Positions 1 to 9,549 of a stretch of 64,000 bases of DNA are shown here, piece by piece. A program made the translations under genes and the position numbers. The notes below the pieces were generated by a model that saw only the letters and a program-made list of their open reading frames with translations, searched no databases and was not told the origin of the DNA. Numbering within the stretch: position 1 is the first letter of the stretch; each line of letters opens with the position of its first letter. This stretch comes from Pandoraea communis (GTDB lineage: Bacteria; Pseudomonadota; Gammaproteobacteria; Burkholderiales; Burkholderiaceae). Location of the stretch: assembly GCF_902459745.1 (NCBI RefSeq), contig NZ_CABPSJ010000005.1:310001-374000 (forward strand). Reading direction: 5' to 3'.

Positions 1-1
1 C

Positions 2-82
2 GTTGTCCTGCACGAGGAGGACGTGACCAGCGCCAGTTCCGGTAAGCGAGTGTGCCGCCTGATCGTGCGCCGCCCGGCCTGA
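2..82 (+). CDS. 3' end of an unrecognised gene (partial)
   Basis: A plus-strand frame is open from the window edge and stops with TGA at 80-82. The last 26 residues include a short acidic stretch and end in an Arg-rich tail (IVRRPA). The other two forward frames close early or look unlike protein. It would be convergent with metR, whose stop is 47 bases away. Too little is present to name a family; it could also be a chance open frame. Confidence 0.35.
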   Translation, partial: VVLHEEDVTSASSGKRVCRLIVRRPA

Positions 83-129
83 TACCGGGCATGGCCGTTG
101 ACCGCACGATGCCCCGGGTCAGCCGGGTC

Positions 130-1053
130 TCAGAGCAATTCGATTTCCGGTAGCGTGAGCAGGCTCGTCTCGCGCATGAGCGAGACGAATTCGCCGATAT
201 AGGGACGCGCCGTGATCGCCGGCAATGTCGCCGCCCAGAGTTCGGCGGTGAGACCCTGCGGCGTGATCGGGCGCGCGCTCACATAGCGTCGCTCGAGATA
301 CCCCGTGACGGCCCACAGCGGCAGGGCAGCCAGCCCGCGGCGGCTGGCGACCAGTTGCAGAATCGCCACCGTCAACTCGGTGGTGCGGCGCGTCGGTTCG
401 ATCCCGGCGGGGCGCAGCACCTGACGCACGATATCGAGCATGTCGTCGGGCACGGGATAGGTGATGAGCGTTTCGTCACGGAAGTCCTCGGCGTCGAGAT
501 AAGGCTTGCCGGCGAGCGGATGATCGTTGGCCATGAGCGCCATCATCTGGAAGCGGAACAGCGGATGGAAGTCGACCGCTTCGCCTTCCTCATGTTCGGA
601 AATGATCGCCAGATCGGCACGGTCCTGATGCAATAGCCCGATGGGGTCGGCGTGAAAGCCCGACACGATATCGAGTTCGACTTCCGGCCAACGGATGCGA
701 AAGGCGTCCATCGCCGGCATCAGCCAGTCGAAGCACGTGTGACATTCCACCGCGATGCGCAGCGTGCCCTGCGTGCCTTGCGCGAGCCGTGTGAGGTCGC
801 GGCCGGCTTCGTCGACCGCCGGCACGACTTCCTCGGCTAACGCGAGCAAACGCTTGCCCGCAGGAGTGAAGACCAGCGGCGACGACTTGCGCACGAACAA
901 CGGCAGGCCATAGAAATCTTCCAGCGCCTTGATCTGATGCGACAGAGCGGACTGCGTCAAATGCAGCCACAACGCCGCGCGCGAAACGCTGCCGGTGTCG
1001 CGCAGCGCGAGCAACGTTTGCAGATGGCGGAGTTCGATAGGCGTGCGTTGCAT
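130..1053 (-). CDS. metR: LysR-type regulator MetR
   Basis: A 307-residue LysR-type regulator. It begins with the HTH (residues about 5-65, IELRHLQTLLALRD and LTQSALSHQIKALE) followed by a periplasmic-binding-like effector domain. MetR activates methionine genes and uses homocysteine as co-inducer. The assignment rests on sequence character plus its position: it diverges from metE with 135 bp between the two start codons, the classic metR/metE arrangement. ATG at 1051-1053 is the natural start. No canonical MetR box (TGAA-N5-TTCA) was found by eye in the shared intergenic region. Confidence 0.9.
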   Translation of the reverse strand: MQRTPIELRHLQTLLALRDTGSVSRAALWLHLTQSALSHQIKALEDFYGLPLFVRKSSPLVFTPAGKRLLALAEEVVPAVDEAGRDLTRLAQGTQGTLRIAVECHTCFDWLMPAMDAFRIRWPEVELDIVSGFHADPIGLLHQDRADLAIISEHEEGEAVDFHPLFRFQMMALMANDHPLAGKPYLDAEDFRDETLITYPVPDDMLDIVRQVLRPAGIEPTRRTTELTVAILQLVASRRGLAALPLWAVTGYLERRYVSARPITPQGLTAELWAATLPAITARPYIGEFVSLMRETSLLTLPEIELL

Positions 1054-1071
1054 GAATAAAATTAATAATAA

Positions 1072-1099
1072 TTAGCAAAAACTTTCGTTTGAATAATAC
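1072..1099 (+). promoter_or_regulatory. Putative metE promoter
   Basis: TTAGCA (1072-1077) and TAATAC (1094-1099) are separated by 16 bp, in an AT-rich patch of the metR/metE intergenic region, about 90 bp before the metE ATG. They are plausible -35 and -10 elements by pattern only. Confidence 0.4.
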
Positions 1100-1127
1100 A
1101 CGTGTGGCCGGGATACTGCCAGCCTGG

Positions 1128-1142
1128 GCGGACATTGTCCGC
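1128..1142. promoter_or_regulatory. Perfect 15-bp palindrome in the metE leader
   Basis: GCGGACA-T-TGTCCGC is an exact inverted repeat with 7-bp arms and a single central base. It lies 46 bp before the metE start and just downstream of the putative promoter. It does not match the MetR consensus. It could be an operator for another regulator or a small leader hairpin. Confidence 0.4.
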
Positions 1143-1188
1143 AGACACCGACTTTGCAGTTACGCAAGCTCCCGAAAGGACAACGCTC

Positions 1189-3501
1189 ATGGCTCAGGCC
1201 CACGTACTCGGATTGCCGCGCATTGGCGCGCAACGTGAACTCAAATTCGCCGTCGAGGCCTTCTGGCGCGGCGAAATGAGCGAGCCGGCATTACAGGACA
1301 CTGGCCAGCGCATTCGCGCGGCCAACCGCCTCGCGCAGCGCGAGGCAGGGCTCGACTGGATCACCGTCGGTGACTTCCATTGGTACGATCAAGTGCTTTC
1401 CACGCTGGCACTTGTGGGGGCGCTGCCGGAACGCTTCGGCGCGGCGCCCGCTGCACTCACGCTCGCGGACTACTTTGCCGCCGCGCGTGGCAATGCGCAG
1501 CAAGGCGCGATGGAAATGACGAAGTGGTTCGACACGAACTACCACTATCTCGTGCCGGAATACTCGCCGCAGACGCGCTTCGGCACGGGCACGCAATGGT
1601 TGTTCGAAGACGTTGCGGAAGCGCTGGCAGAGGGCGTGAAGGTCAAGCCTGTGTTGCTCGGGCCGCTCTCGCTGTTATATCTCGGCAAGGAGAAGGGCGG
1701 TCTCGCCGACCGTCTCTCGTTGCTGCCCGAACTGCTCGCCCAATATGAGCGCGTGCTGGCACGGCTGAGGGCGCAGGGCGTGACGTGGGTGCAGATCGAC
1801 GAACCGATTCTCGCGCTCGACCTGCCCGAGCGGTGGCGCGACGCCTTCACGCCTGTCTACCGGCGTCTCGCGCCCGTTGCACCGTCGGTGCTGCTGGCCA
1901 CGTACTTTGGCGACGTCAGCGAGCACGCGGCCCTGTTGGCGGCGTTGCCCGTGGCCGGGGTGCATGTCGACGGTGTGCGTGCGCCGCAGCAACTCGACGC
2001 GTTCGCGGCGCAATGGCCGCAGGACAAGGTGCTATCTGCCGGCGTAGTCGATGGGCGCAACGTCTGGCGCTGCGACCTGACGCGCGCCCGCGCGTTGCTC
2101 ATGCCGCTGGCGCAGACGCTTGGCGACCGGCTGTGGGTGGCGTCGAGCTGCTCGCTGATGCATTGCCCGGTCGATCTCGCAAGTGAGGCGCGGCCGGACA
2201 AGGAAGTGCGCACCTGGCTCGCGTTTGCCGTGCAAAAGCTGGGCGAGGTGGCGCTGCTTCGCCGTTCGCTCGACGCCGCCGCGTTCGCCACGGCCGACGT
2301 GCAGGCCGCCTTCGCTGCCGATGGCGCTGCACAAGCCGCGCGCCGTGCGTCGCCGCGCATTCATAACCGCGTAGTGCAGAAGCGTCTGGCGGCGCTCACC
2401 GAAGCCGACGCACGCCGTGCGTCCGAGTATCCGGCGCGTGCCAGCGCCCAGCGTGCGTGGCTCAAGCTGCCTGCGCTGCCGACCACGACCATCGGATCGT
2501 TCCCCCAGACGGCGGCCATTCGCACGGCACGCGCCGACTTCAAGCGCCGCACCATGTCGCATCTGGACTATCTGGAGACGATGCGTGCACAGATACGTCT
2601 GGCTATCGAAAAGCAGGAAGCCTATGGGCTCGACGTGCTGGTGCATGGCGAGGCCGAGCGCAATGATATGGTCGAGTACTTCGGCGATCTGCTCTGGGGC
2701 TTCATGATTACCGAACATGGCTGGGTGCAGAGCTACGGCTCGCGTTGCGTGAAGCCGCCCGTGATCTATGGCGACGTGTATCTGCCCGAGCCGATGACCG
2801 TCACATGGAGCGCCTACGCGCAGCAACTGACCGACAAGCCGGTCAAGGGCATGCTGACCGGCCCGGTGACGATGCTGCAATGGTCGTTCGTGCGTGACGA
2901 TCAGCCGCGCGAACGCACGGCGTTGCAGATTGCGCTGGCGTTGCGCGAGGAAGTGGCGGCGCTGGAGAAGGCGGGCGTGCGGGTGATTCAGATCGACGAA
3001 CCTGCGCTGCGTGAGGGGCTGCCGTTGCGCGAGGGCGATTGGCCGTCGTATCTCGATTGGGCGGTGCACGCGTTCCGTGTGTGCTCATCGGGGGTGGCAG
3101 ACGATACGCAGATCCACACGCATATGTGCTATTCGGAGTTCCACGACATTCTGCCGTCGATTGCCGCACTCGACGCCGACGTGATCTCGATCGAGACCAC
3201 GCGCTCCGACATGGAATTGCTGGGCGCCTTCGAAGCCTTCGAGTATCCGAACGAGATCGGCCCGGGGGTGTACGACATTCATTCGCCGCGCGTGCCGTCG
3301 CAGGCAGAGATGGAACATCTGATCGAGGCCGCGCTCGCGCGCATTCCGGCCGAGCGTTTGTGGGTCAACCCGGACTGCGGGTTGAAGACGCGCGACTGGG
3401 CGCAGGTCGACGGCGCGTTGACCAACATGGTCGCTGCCGCCAATGCCGTGCGTGAGCGTCTCGCGGGCACTCACGTGCGAGTGCAGGCGCGGGCTGCCTG
3501 A
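1189..3501 (+). CDS. metE: Cobalamin-independent methionine synthase
   Basis: 770 residues, the normal length for MetE, which transfers the methyl group of 5-methyltetrahydropteroyl-triglutamate to homocysteine in the cytoplasm. The N-terminal half begins [14 protein letters not shown]. The C-terminal catalytic barrel starts near [10 protein letters not shown] and carries the zinc ligands at about His645 and Cys647 (HTHMCYSEF), Glu669 (ISIETTRSD) and Cys730 (NPDCGLKTR). The ATG at 1189 is chosen because GAAAGGA lies 8 bases upstream; the frame is open 87 bases further upstream but that part is not MetE-like. Expression is likely driven by MetR. No cobalamin riboswitch is seen upstream. Confidence 0.97.
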   Translation: MAQAHVLGLPRIGAQRELKFAVEAFWRGEMSEPALQDTGQRIRAANRLAQREAGLDWITVGDFHWYDQVLSTLALVGALPERFGAAPAALTLADYFAAARGNAQQGAMEMTKWFDTNYHYLVPEYSPQTRFGTGTQWLFEDVAEALAEGVKVKPVLLGPLSLLYLGKEKGGLADRLSLLPELLAQYERVLARLRAQGVTWVQIDEPILALDLPERWRDAFTPVYRRLAPVAPSVLLATYFGDVSEHAALLAALPVAGVHVDGVRAPQQLDAFAAQWPQDKVLSAGVVDGRNVWRCDLTRARALLMPLAQTLGDRLWVASSCSLMHCPVDLASEARPDKEVRTWLAFAVQKLGEVALLRRSLDAAAFATADVQAAFAADGAAQAARRASPRIHNRVVQKRLAALTEADARRASEYPARASAQRAWLKLPALPTTTIGSFPQTAAIRTARADFKRRTMSHLDYLETMRAQIRLAIEKQEAYGLDVLVHGEAERNDMVEYFGDLLWGFMITEHGWVQSYGSRCVKPPVIYGDVYLPEPMTVTWSAYAQQLTDKPVKGMLTGPVTMLQWSFVRDDQPRERTALQIALALREEVAALEKAGVRVIQIDEPALREGLPLREGDWPSYLDWAVHAFRVCSSGVADDTQIHTHMCYSEFHDILPSIAALDADVISIETTRSDMELLGAFEAFEYPNEIGPGVYDIHSPRVPSQAEMEHLIEAALARIPAERLWVNPDCGLKTRDWAQVDGALTNMVAAANAVRERLAGTHVRVQARAA

Positions 3502-3543
3502 CATCCGCATGCGGATGCGTCGGCGTACATAGGCGCCGACGAA

Positions 3544-3586
3544 AAAACGCCGCCGATGCTTTTGTGCATCGGCGGCGTTTTGTTTT
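3544..3586. terminator. Bidirectional terminator between metE and pepN
   Basis: A perfect 16-bp stem (3544-3559 with 3566-3581) around a 6-base loop, AAAACGCCGCCGATGC and its complement, is flanked by A-rich and T-rich runs. It can therefore end both convergent transcripts, metE and pepN. Confidence 0.9.
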
Positions 3587-3607
3587 CGCGGGTCGGCGAA
3601 AGATCGC

Positions 3608-6319
3608 TCAGGCGAGTGCTTTTTCGACGATCTCGCGAACGTCCTTCGACAGCGCCTTATGTTCTGCCACGCTCTGCAAAGCGCTGTGCATGTGCTCGCG
3701 CAAGGACGGCGTGTACTTGCGCCAGCGATCGAGCACGCGAGCCAGACGCGCGGCGACCTGCGGGTTGAGCGCGTCGAGCGCGAGCACCTGTTCGGCCCAG
3801 AACCGGTAGCCGGAGCCATCGGTTGCGTGAAACTGCGCGGGGTTGCCGCCACAGAAGCTGAAAATCAGCGAGCGCGCGCGGTTCGGGTTCTTCAGCGTGA
3901 AGGCGGGATGACGCATGAGCGCACGCACGGCGTCGATCACGCAATGGCTGCCGTCGCCGCGTTGCATGGCTTGCAGCGCGAACCACTTGTCGATGGCCAG
4001 CGGCTCGTGCTCGAAGCGTTGATAGAAGTCCTCAAGCGCTTCGGCCGCGTGGTTCTGCCCGTGCGCCGTGTCGCCCTCGCGGGCGGCGCCGCCGCGTTGC
4101 ACGAGCGCGGTGAGCGCGGCGAAACGATCCGTCATGTTGTCGGCCGCGTCGTACTGCGTGCGGGCGGTTTGCGCCGCGCCGGCGTCCGACAGTTCCATGA
4201 GATACGACAGCGCAAGGTTTTTCAGCGCGCGCTCGCCTGCGGAGGCGGCGTCCGGGCGGTACGCACCCGGCACGCGATGATTGTGATACGCCGCAAGCCA
4301 CTCGGTATGCAACGAGGCTGCCAGACGCTGGCGCAGATACTGACGCGCGGCGTGGATGGCCGCCGGATCGATTTCCGCCATCTGCTCGCCGAGATACGAT
4401 TCGGCCGGCAACGTGAGCGCTTGCGCGCGGAATGCCGGGTCGAGCGTTTCGTCACGCAGCACTTGCCGGAAGGCTTCGAGCACGTAGCTGTCCACGCTCG
4501 GCAACTGGCCCATCTGAATGGACTCGACGAGCGCGAGCAACTGACGCGTGGCCAGACGCTGACCGGCTTCCCAGCGGTTGAACGGGTCGCTGTCGTGCGC
4601 CATCAGGAAGGCGAGTTCGTCGATGGTGTACTCGTGCTCGACGATCACCGGTGCCGAGAAACCGCGCAACAGTGACGGCATCGGGTTGTGCGGCACGTCC
4701 ACGAACGTGAAGCGCTGACGTTCTTGCGTGAAGTCGAGTACCCGCGTGGTGGCGCCGGGCGCATCGCTGGCTTCCCCCGCCAGATGCAGCGCCAGATCGC
4801 GGCCGTCGCGATCGAGCAGGCCGACGGCGAACGGGATATGGAACGGTTGTTTGACGAGTTGGTTGTCCTGCAACTCGACGCCGACCTTCGGGCAGCGCTG
4901 CGTGAGCGTCAGGGTGTAGGTGCGTGCGGCTTCGTCGTAGGCGGCGTCGACCGTCACGCGCGGCGTGCCGGCCTGGCTGTACCAGCGGCCGAACTGCGTC
5001 AGGTCGCGACGATTGGCATCGGCCATGGCGGCACGGAAGTCGTCGCACGTCACTGCCTGACCGTCGTGGCGCTCGAAGTACAGGTCCATGCCGCGGCGGA
5101 AGCCCTCGCGCCCAAGCAGCGTCTGATACATGCGCACGACTTCGGCGCCTTTCTCGTAGACGGTGACCGTGTAGAAGTTGTTGATTTCGACGTAGCTCTC
5201 GGGGCGCACCGGGTGCGCCATCGGGCCGGCGTCTTCGGGGAACTGCGCCTGACGCAGCACGCGCACGTCGTCGATGCGTTTGACCGCACGGCCCGACTCG
5301 GAGCCCATCATGTCGGCAGAGAATTCCTGATCGCGGAACACGGTCAGGCCTTCCTTCAGACTCAACTGGAACCAGTCGCGGCAGGTCACGCGATTGCCCG
5401 TCCAGTTGTGGAAGTACTCGTGGCCCACTACGGCTTCGATGTTGCCGAAGTCGTCGTCGGTGGCAGTGGCGGCGTCGGCCAGCACATACTTCGTGTTGAA
5501 GATGTTCAGGCCCTTGTTCTCCATGGCACCCATGTTGAAGTCGCTCACGGCCACGATCATGAAACGGTCGAGATCGAGCACGCGTCCGAAGCGCTCCTCG
5601 TCCCAGCGGATCGAGTTGACGAGCGAGTGCATGGCGTGTTCGGTCTTGTCCAGATCCTGGGGCTGTACCCAGACCTGAAGGAGTTTCTCGCGGCCGTCGC
5701 CGGCAACGAGGCGTTCCTCACGGCACACCAGACGGCCGGCGACCAGCGCGAACAGATAGCTGGGCTTCTTGAACGGGTCGTCCCAGATGGCGAAGTGACG
5801 GCCATCGGGCAGGTTGCCCTTGTCGATCAGGTTGCCGTTGGCCAGCAGCACCGGATACGCTTCGCGGTCGGCGCGCAGCGTAACGGTGTATGTGGCCATC
5901 ACGTCCGGACGGTCGAGGAAGTAGGTGATCTTGCGAAACCCCTCGGCTTCGCACTGCGTGAAGAAGTTGCCACCCGAGACGTATAGCCCCATGAGCGACG
6001 TGTTCTCCTGCGGACGACAGCGGGTGACGAGCGTGAGTTCGAAGGCGTCGGGCGGGGCTTCGACGGTGAGCGATTCCTCGCCCGTGCGGTAGCCGGCCCA
6101 GGGTTTGCCGTCGAGTTCGAGGCTCACCAGTTGCAGACCCTGACCCACCAGTTCGAGGTCGCCGCCGGGGCCGGCCGGGTTGCGGCGTACACGCAACCGG
6201 CTGGTGACCGTGGTGACATCGGGGGCGAGGTCGAAGTCGAGTTGGACGGTGTCGATCAGATACGCCGGGGGCGTATAGTCGGAGCGTTGGATGACACCTG
6301 CGAGGTCGGTTCTGAGCAT
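3608..6319 (-). CDS. pepN: Membrane alanyl aminopeptidase N (M1 family)
   Basis: About 903 residues, the E. coli PepN size. This cytoplasmic zinc aminopeptidase removes N-terminal residues from peptides. The M1 signatures are intact: GAMEN at residues 264-268 and the zinc motif HEYFH at 300-304, numbered from the ATG at 6319. These positions are close to those in E. coli PepN. An in-frame TTG at 6343 would add eight residues (MAVRKTPS); neither start has a strong Shine-Dalgarno, and the ATG places the conserved RSDYTPPAY block at the expected distance. It is convergent with metE. Confidence 0.96.
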   Translation of the reverse strand: MLRTDLAGVIQRSDYTPPAYLIDTVQLDFDLAPDVTTVTSRLRVRRNPAGPGGDLELVGQGLQLVSLELDGKPWAGYRTGEESLTVEAPPDAFELTLVTRCRPQENTSLMGLYVSGGNFFTQCEAEGFRKITYFLDRPDVMATYTVTLRADREAYPVLLANGNLIDKGNLPDGRHFAIWDDPFKKPSYLFALVAGRLVCREERLVAGDGREKLLQVWVQPQDLDKTEHAMHSLVNSIRWDEERFGRVLDLDRFMIVAVSDFNMGAMENKGLNIFNTKYVLADAATATDDDFGNIEAVVGHEYFHNWTGNRVTCRDWFQLSLKEGLTVFRDQEFSADMMGSESGRAVKRIDDVRVLRQAQFPEDAGPMAHPVRPESYVEINNFYTVTVYEKGAEVVRMYQTLLGREGFRRGMDLYFERHDGQAVTCDDFRAAMADANRRDLTQFGRWYSQAGTPRVTVDAAYDEAARTYTLTLTQRCPKVGVELQDNQLVKQPFHIPFAVGLLDRDGRDLALHLAGEASDAPGATTRVLDFTQERQRFTFVDVPHNPMPSLLRGFSAPVIVEHEYTIDELAFLMAHDSDPFNRWEAGQRLATRQLLALVESIQMGQLPSVDSYVLEAFRQVLRDETLDPAFRAQALTLPAESYLGEQMAEIDPAAIHAARQYLRQRLAASLHTEWLAAYHNHRVPGAYRPDAASAGERALKNLALSYLMELSDAGAAQTARTQYDAADNMTDRFAALTALVQRGGAAREGDTAHGQNHAAEALEDFYQRFEHEPLAIDKWFALQAMQRGDGSHCVIDAVRALMRHPAFTLKNPNRARSLIFSFCGGNPAQFHATDGSGYRFWAEQVLALDALNPQVAARLARVLDRWRKYTPSLREHMHSALQSVAEHKALSKDVREIVEKALA

Positions 6320-6519
6320 GGACGGTGTTTTGCGGACGGCCAAGAATCTCTAAATTGTAACGGAGTGGCGGCACCTTCGCGTTCTTGCGAGAAATTTGCT
6401 GAATTTTGCCTCAACGCGTCCGTCAAATCTGTTGGAGGTGCGCGAAGCACCCTCCTATGCTTAAATCGGCGCGAGCGGTGCGCATCGGCGCGCCGAGCCT
6501 TTCTCGGGAGCAGTCAATC

Positions 6520-7128
6520 ATGTGGAAACGATGGGCAATGGCGACGTTAGCCGTCGCCAGCGTCTTGCTGGCAGGTTGTGCCAGCACGGTTACGAGTCAG
6601 GTGACCGCGTTCGGCGATTCGCCGGGCTTTGAAGGCCCGCGAACCTATGCGCTCACGCGCACTGCCGAGCAGCAGAACAATCAGGAACACGCGACTTACG
6701 AGCGATGGCTGCGCACGCGTCTGGCCGGAGACGGTTTCAGCGAGCAGAGTCCGTCGAGCGCGCACTACCTGATCGGCATGAGTTACGGCATCAGCCAGCA
6801 GATGATGCGGGTGGCGGAACCGGCGTATGACCCGATGTTCGCACCGGGCCCGTGGGGGCCGTGGGGACGGCCGTGGGGCTGGTACGGTTATCCGTACGGC
6901 GCGCCGCCGGCCTACATCGAGCGCGATTATCCGTATGCGCTCGCCGGCTTGCAGTTGCGCTTCACGGACCGCGCGAGCGGCAAGGAGGTATACCGCGTGC
7001 AGGCCAATACCAGTGACGGCGGCACGTCGCTCGCCTCGGCCATGCCGTTCCTGATCGACGCCGCGCTCAAGCAGTTGCCGTTCCCGAGCGGACGCACGGT
7101 CAACGTGCAACAGAAGGTCGGACAGTAG
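6520..7128 (+). CDS. DUF4136 family lipoprotein
   Basis: 202 residues. The N-terminus is a lipoprotein signal: MWKRWAMATLAVASVLLAGC, with the lipobox LAGC and Cys20. The mature part has the pattern of DUF4136 envelope lipoproteins, including a Gly/Pro/Trp/Tyr-rich middle (residues about 108-130) and a C-terminal beta-rich segment. The ATG at 6520 is chosen over an upstream in-frame start at 6406 because GGGAG precedes it and the signal peptide begins there. The function of the family is not established. It is transcribed alone and followed by a strong terminator. Confidence 0.8.
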   Translation: MWKRWAMATLAVASVLLAGCASTVTSQVTAFGDSPGFEGPRTYALTRTAEQQNNQEHATYERWLRTRLAGDGFSEQSPSSAHYLIGMSYGISQQMMRVAEPAYDPMFAPGPWGPWGRPWGWYGYPYGAPPAYIERDYPYALAGLQLRFTDRASGKEVYRVQANTSDGGTSLASAMPFLIDAALKQLPFPSGRTVNVQQKVGQ

Positions 7129-7161
7129 GGCGGACGGCAAGTCGCGGCCAGCCATCGCGCC

Positions 7162-7215
7162 ACGCCGGAGCGAAGCGGTGCGTCAACGGGACGCGCGCTT
7201 CGCTCCGGCGTTTTT
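7162..7215 (+). terminator. Rho-independent terminator after the DUF4136 gene
   Basis: A perfect 16-bp stem pairs 7162-7177 with 7196-7211 and is followed by TTTTTCGTTT on the plus strand. On the minus strand there is no T-run, so it serves mainly the plus-strand gene. Confidence 0.85.
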
Positions 7216-7218
7216 CGT

Positions 7219-7776
7219 TTACTGCATCAGCGTGACGATGCCGAGGATGGCGAAGATGATGGCGGCGGCCGCATGCACGGCCTTCGTCGGCAGACGGCCG
7301 GCGAACTTGTGGCCCACGAGCACGGCCGGCACGTTGGCGAGCATCATGCCGAGCGTTGTGCCTGCCACCACACCGAACAAGTCCTGATAGCGCGCGGCGA
7401 GCATGACCGTGGCGATCTGCGTCTTGTCGCCCATCTCGGCAATGAAGAACGTGAGCACCGTGGTGGCGAACACGCCAAGTTTGCGCTTCGTGGTGGTGTC
7501 TTCGTCGTCGACCTTGTCGGGGATCAGAATCCAGATCGCCATGCCGAGGAACGACGTGACGATGGCCCACTTCATGATTGCCGGGCTGATGGCAGTGGAC
7601 AGCCATTCACCGAGTGCCCCGGCAAAGCCATGATTGACCAGCGTGGCGACGAGAATGCCAAGAATGATCGGCACGGGCTTCTTGAAGCGCGCAGCGAGTA
7701 CGAGGGCCAGCAGTTGGGTTTTGTCGCCGATTTCGGCAAGACCGACGACGCCGGTCGAGATGAGGAATGGGGACAC
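7219..7776 (-). CDS. UPF0016/TMEM165-GDT1 family manganese exporter
   Basis: 185 residues from the GTG at 7776 (VSPFLISTGVVGLAEIGDKTQLL). It carries two copies of the family signature, E-x-G-D-[KR]-[TS]: AEIGDKTQ near the N-terminus and AEMGDKTQ in the second half, each opening a three-helix repeat. Family members export Mn2+ or Ca2+ across the inner membrane. The GTG is preferred because GGAG lies 10 bases upstream and family proteins begin at this point. An in-frame TTG at 7821 lies inside the riboswitch region and would add a non-conserved 15-residue tail. The manganese riboswitch upstream supports a manganese-efflux role. Confidence 0.88.
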   Translation of the reverse strand: MSPFLISTGVVGLAEIGDKTQLLALVLAARFKKPVPIILGILVATLVNHGFAGALGEWLSTAISPAIMKWAIVTSFLGMAIWILIPDKVDDEDTTTKRKLGVFATTVLTFFIAEMGDKTQIATVMLAARYQDLFGVVAGTTLGMMLANVPAVLVGHKFAGRLPTKAVHAAAAIIFAILGIVTLMQ

Positions 7777-7821
7777 CTTGTGATTTCTCCGCCGGGCCGT
7801 GTCGATGCGAACCAATGACAA

Positions 7822-7972
7822 TGCATCCCGGCCCGGTTGGCGGAAGCATCGTCATCGGTCTCGCCAGGCCTGAAGGCTGCGCACGCCATAGCCGGAACCG
7901 GCCAAGTCTGTTGACGTACGCCCCTGCCGAAGACTGATGTCTATGACAGGGCGGCTACTCCCCAATGAGGAA
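7822..7972 (-). promoter_or_regulatory. yybP-ykoY manganese riboswitch
   Basis: Read on the minus strand, the leader begins with the family's hallmark GGGGAGTAGCC (near 7967). Further on comes GGCGAGACCGATGACG (near 7866-7850), matching the second conserved internal-loop block of yybP-ykoY aptamers. It ends shortly before the UPF0016 exporter start. This RNA class binds Mn2+ and turns on manganese efflux genes. Boundaries are estimated by eye. Confidence 0.85.
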
Positions 7973-7976
7973 ACGG

Positions 7977-7982
7977 ATCATA
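7977..7982 (-). promoter_or_regulatory. -10 element of the manganese-riboswitch transcript
   Basis: TATGAT on the minus strand sits 5-10 bases before the start of the riboswitch, the expected spacing to the transcription start. No clear -35 is seen; TCATTT at 8000-8005 is the nearest at 17 bp. The rest of the stretch 7983-8201 shows no gene or obvious signal. Confidence 0.45.
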
Positions 7983-8201
7983 GCATATTCGCCGTTTGGA
8001 AATGAAGTGGGCTCGTGGGGGCGGTCTGGCAAAAAAGGGCAGCCGGCAGGCCGCCCAAGGAGATCTCCGGCCGCATGCCCCTTGCGCACGGCCGGTGACC
8101 GCGAGGGAACGTGCGCCGTGCCGGAGCGACGGCGCCCATTTCCCCGCGAAAGCAATGCCTCACGTTGCCGCGCTGAGACAGCAGGTCAATGCGCTGATCA
8201 C

Positions 8202-9530
8202 TTAGTGTGCCGCGCGGCGATGCACCGGCTTGCCTGCGGCGTAAGTGGTGGCGATGGCGCGATCGTCGCCAAGCATGGCGAACGCGAACAAGAGTTCTTC
8301 GAGCGATTCGGCCAGTGCCGTGCGGCGTGCGAGCAGCGGCGTGGCCTTCGGGTCGAGCACCACGAAATCGGCCTCGGCCCCCACGGCCAGCGTGCCGATG
8401 GTGCCGTGCAGATCGAGGGCGTGTGCAGCGCCTTCGGTGGCCAGATAGAACATGCGTTCGGCCGAGAGGTGATAGCCCGACAGACGCGCGACCTTGTGCG
8501 CTTCGTTCATCGTTTGCAACATCGAGAAGGTCGAGCCGCCACCGACGTCGGTCGCGAGCGTGACCGGCATGCGGCTCGCTTCGGCGGCGGCAAAGTCGAA
8601 CAGGCCGCTGCCCAGGAATTGATTCGACGTCGGGCAGTGCGCGGCGACGCTGCCCGTTTCGAACATGCGGCGGCGGTCATGCTCGTCGAGCCAGATGCAG
8701 TGGCCATACACGGCACGCTTGCGCAGCAGCTTGTAGTGGTCGTACACATCGAGATAGCTGCGATGGCCTGGGAACAGCGAGCGCACCCATTCGACTTCGT
8801 CGGTGTTCTCGGCCACGTGGCTTTGAATGAACACGTCCTGATATTGCCCGGCGAGTTCGCCGCATACGCCCAGTTGCGCTTCGGTCGATGTCGGCGCGAA
8901 ACGCGGCGTGAGCGCGTAGAGCTGGCGCCCCTTGTTGTGCCAGCGCTGAATCAGCGCCTCGCTGTCGCGCGCACCGCTCTCGGCCGTGTCGCGCAGGAAT
9001 GCCGGGCAGTTGCGATCCATCATCACCTTGCCCGCGATCATGCGCAGGTCGCGCGCGTCGCTCGCCTTGAAGAAGGCGTCGACCGAGCCCGGATGCACCG
9101 TGCAGTACACCAGCGCGCTCGTGGTGCCGCTGCGCAGCAGTTCGTCGAGGAAGAACTGGGCGACATCGGCCGCGTACTCCGGATTCTCGAAACGCCGCTC
9201 GGTCGGGAAGGTGTACTTCTCGAGCCATGGCAGCAGCCCCGGAGCGGGCGACGCGATCATGTCCGTCTGCGGATAGTGGATGTGCGTGTCGATGAAGCCG
9301 GGCGTGACGAGCTTGTCGCGTAAGTCTTCGATAGGCGTGCCGGCGGGCAGCGTGGGGGCTACCTTGGCGTAGTCGCCCACGGCGGCGATGCGGCCGTTCT
9401 CGAAGGCGACGATGCCGTCGGTATGGTGCACGGTGCCGGGCGCGCCGTCGAGATAGGCCCGCGCGGGATCGTGCGTGAAGTAGACCAGTTGCGCGCGTAC
9501 GGCACGCAGGGCTTGGTTTGTGATGGACAT
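8202..9530 (-). CDS. guaD: Guanine deaminase
   Basis: 442 residues, the usual length for the amidohydrolase-type guanine deaminase, which converts guanine to xanthine and ammonia. The metal-binding motif is GFIDTHIHYPQ (His83, His85). Further conserved histidines follow in QSHVAENTDEV and YGHCIWLDEHD, and the metal/catalytic Asp is in LATDVGGGS. It starts 19 bp after the stop of the purine permease, so the two are one operon. The xanthine produced is the substrate of the XdhABC enzyme encoded nearby. Confidence 0.95.
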   Translation of the reverse strand: MSITNQALRAVRAQLVYFTHDPARAYLDGAPGTVHHTDGIVAFENGRIAAVGDYAKVAPTLPAGTPIEDLRDKLVTPGFIDTHIHYPQTDMIASPAPGLLPWLEKYTFPTERRFENPEYAADVAQFFLDELLRSGTTSALVYCTVHPGSVDAFFKASDARDLRMIAGKVMMDRNCPAFLRDTAESGARDSEALIQRWHNKGRQLYALTPRFAPTSTEAQLGVCGELAGQYQDVFIQSHVAENTDEVEWVRSLFPGHRSYLDVYDHYKLLRKRAVYGHCIWLDEHDRRRMFETGSVAAHCPTSNQFLGSGLFDFAAAEASRMPVTLATDVGGGSTFSMLQTMNEAHKVARLSGYHLSAERMFYLATEGAAHALDLHGTIGTLAVGAEADFVVLDPKATPLLARRTALAESLEELLFAFAMLGDDRAIATTYAAGKPVHRRAAH

Positions 9531-9549
9531 GTGCAGGGGCCTTCTATCG

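Noticed and set aside
1054-1188. Cobalamin riboswitch or MetR box before metE
   Set aside because: No B12-box-like sequence and no TGAA-N5-TTCA match was found by eye. The short 135-bp intergenic region is also too small for a full cobalamin riboswitch plus promoters.
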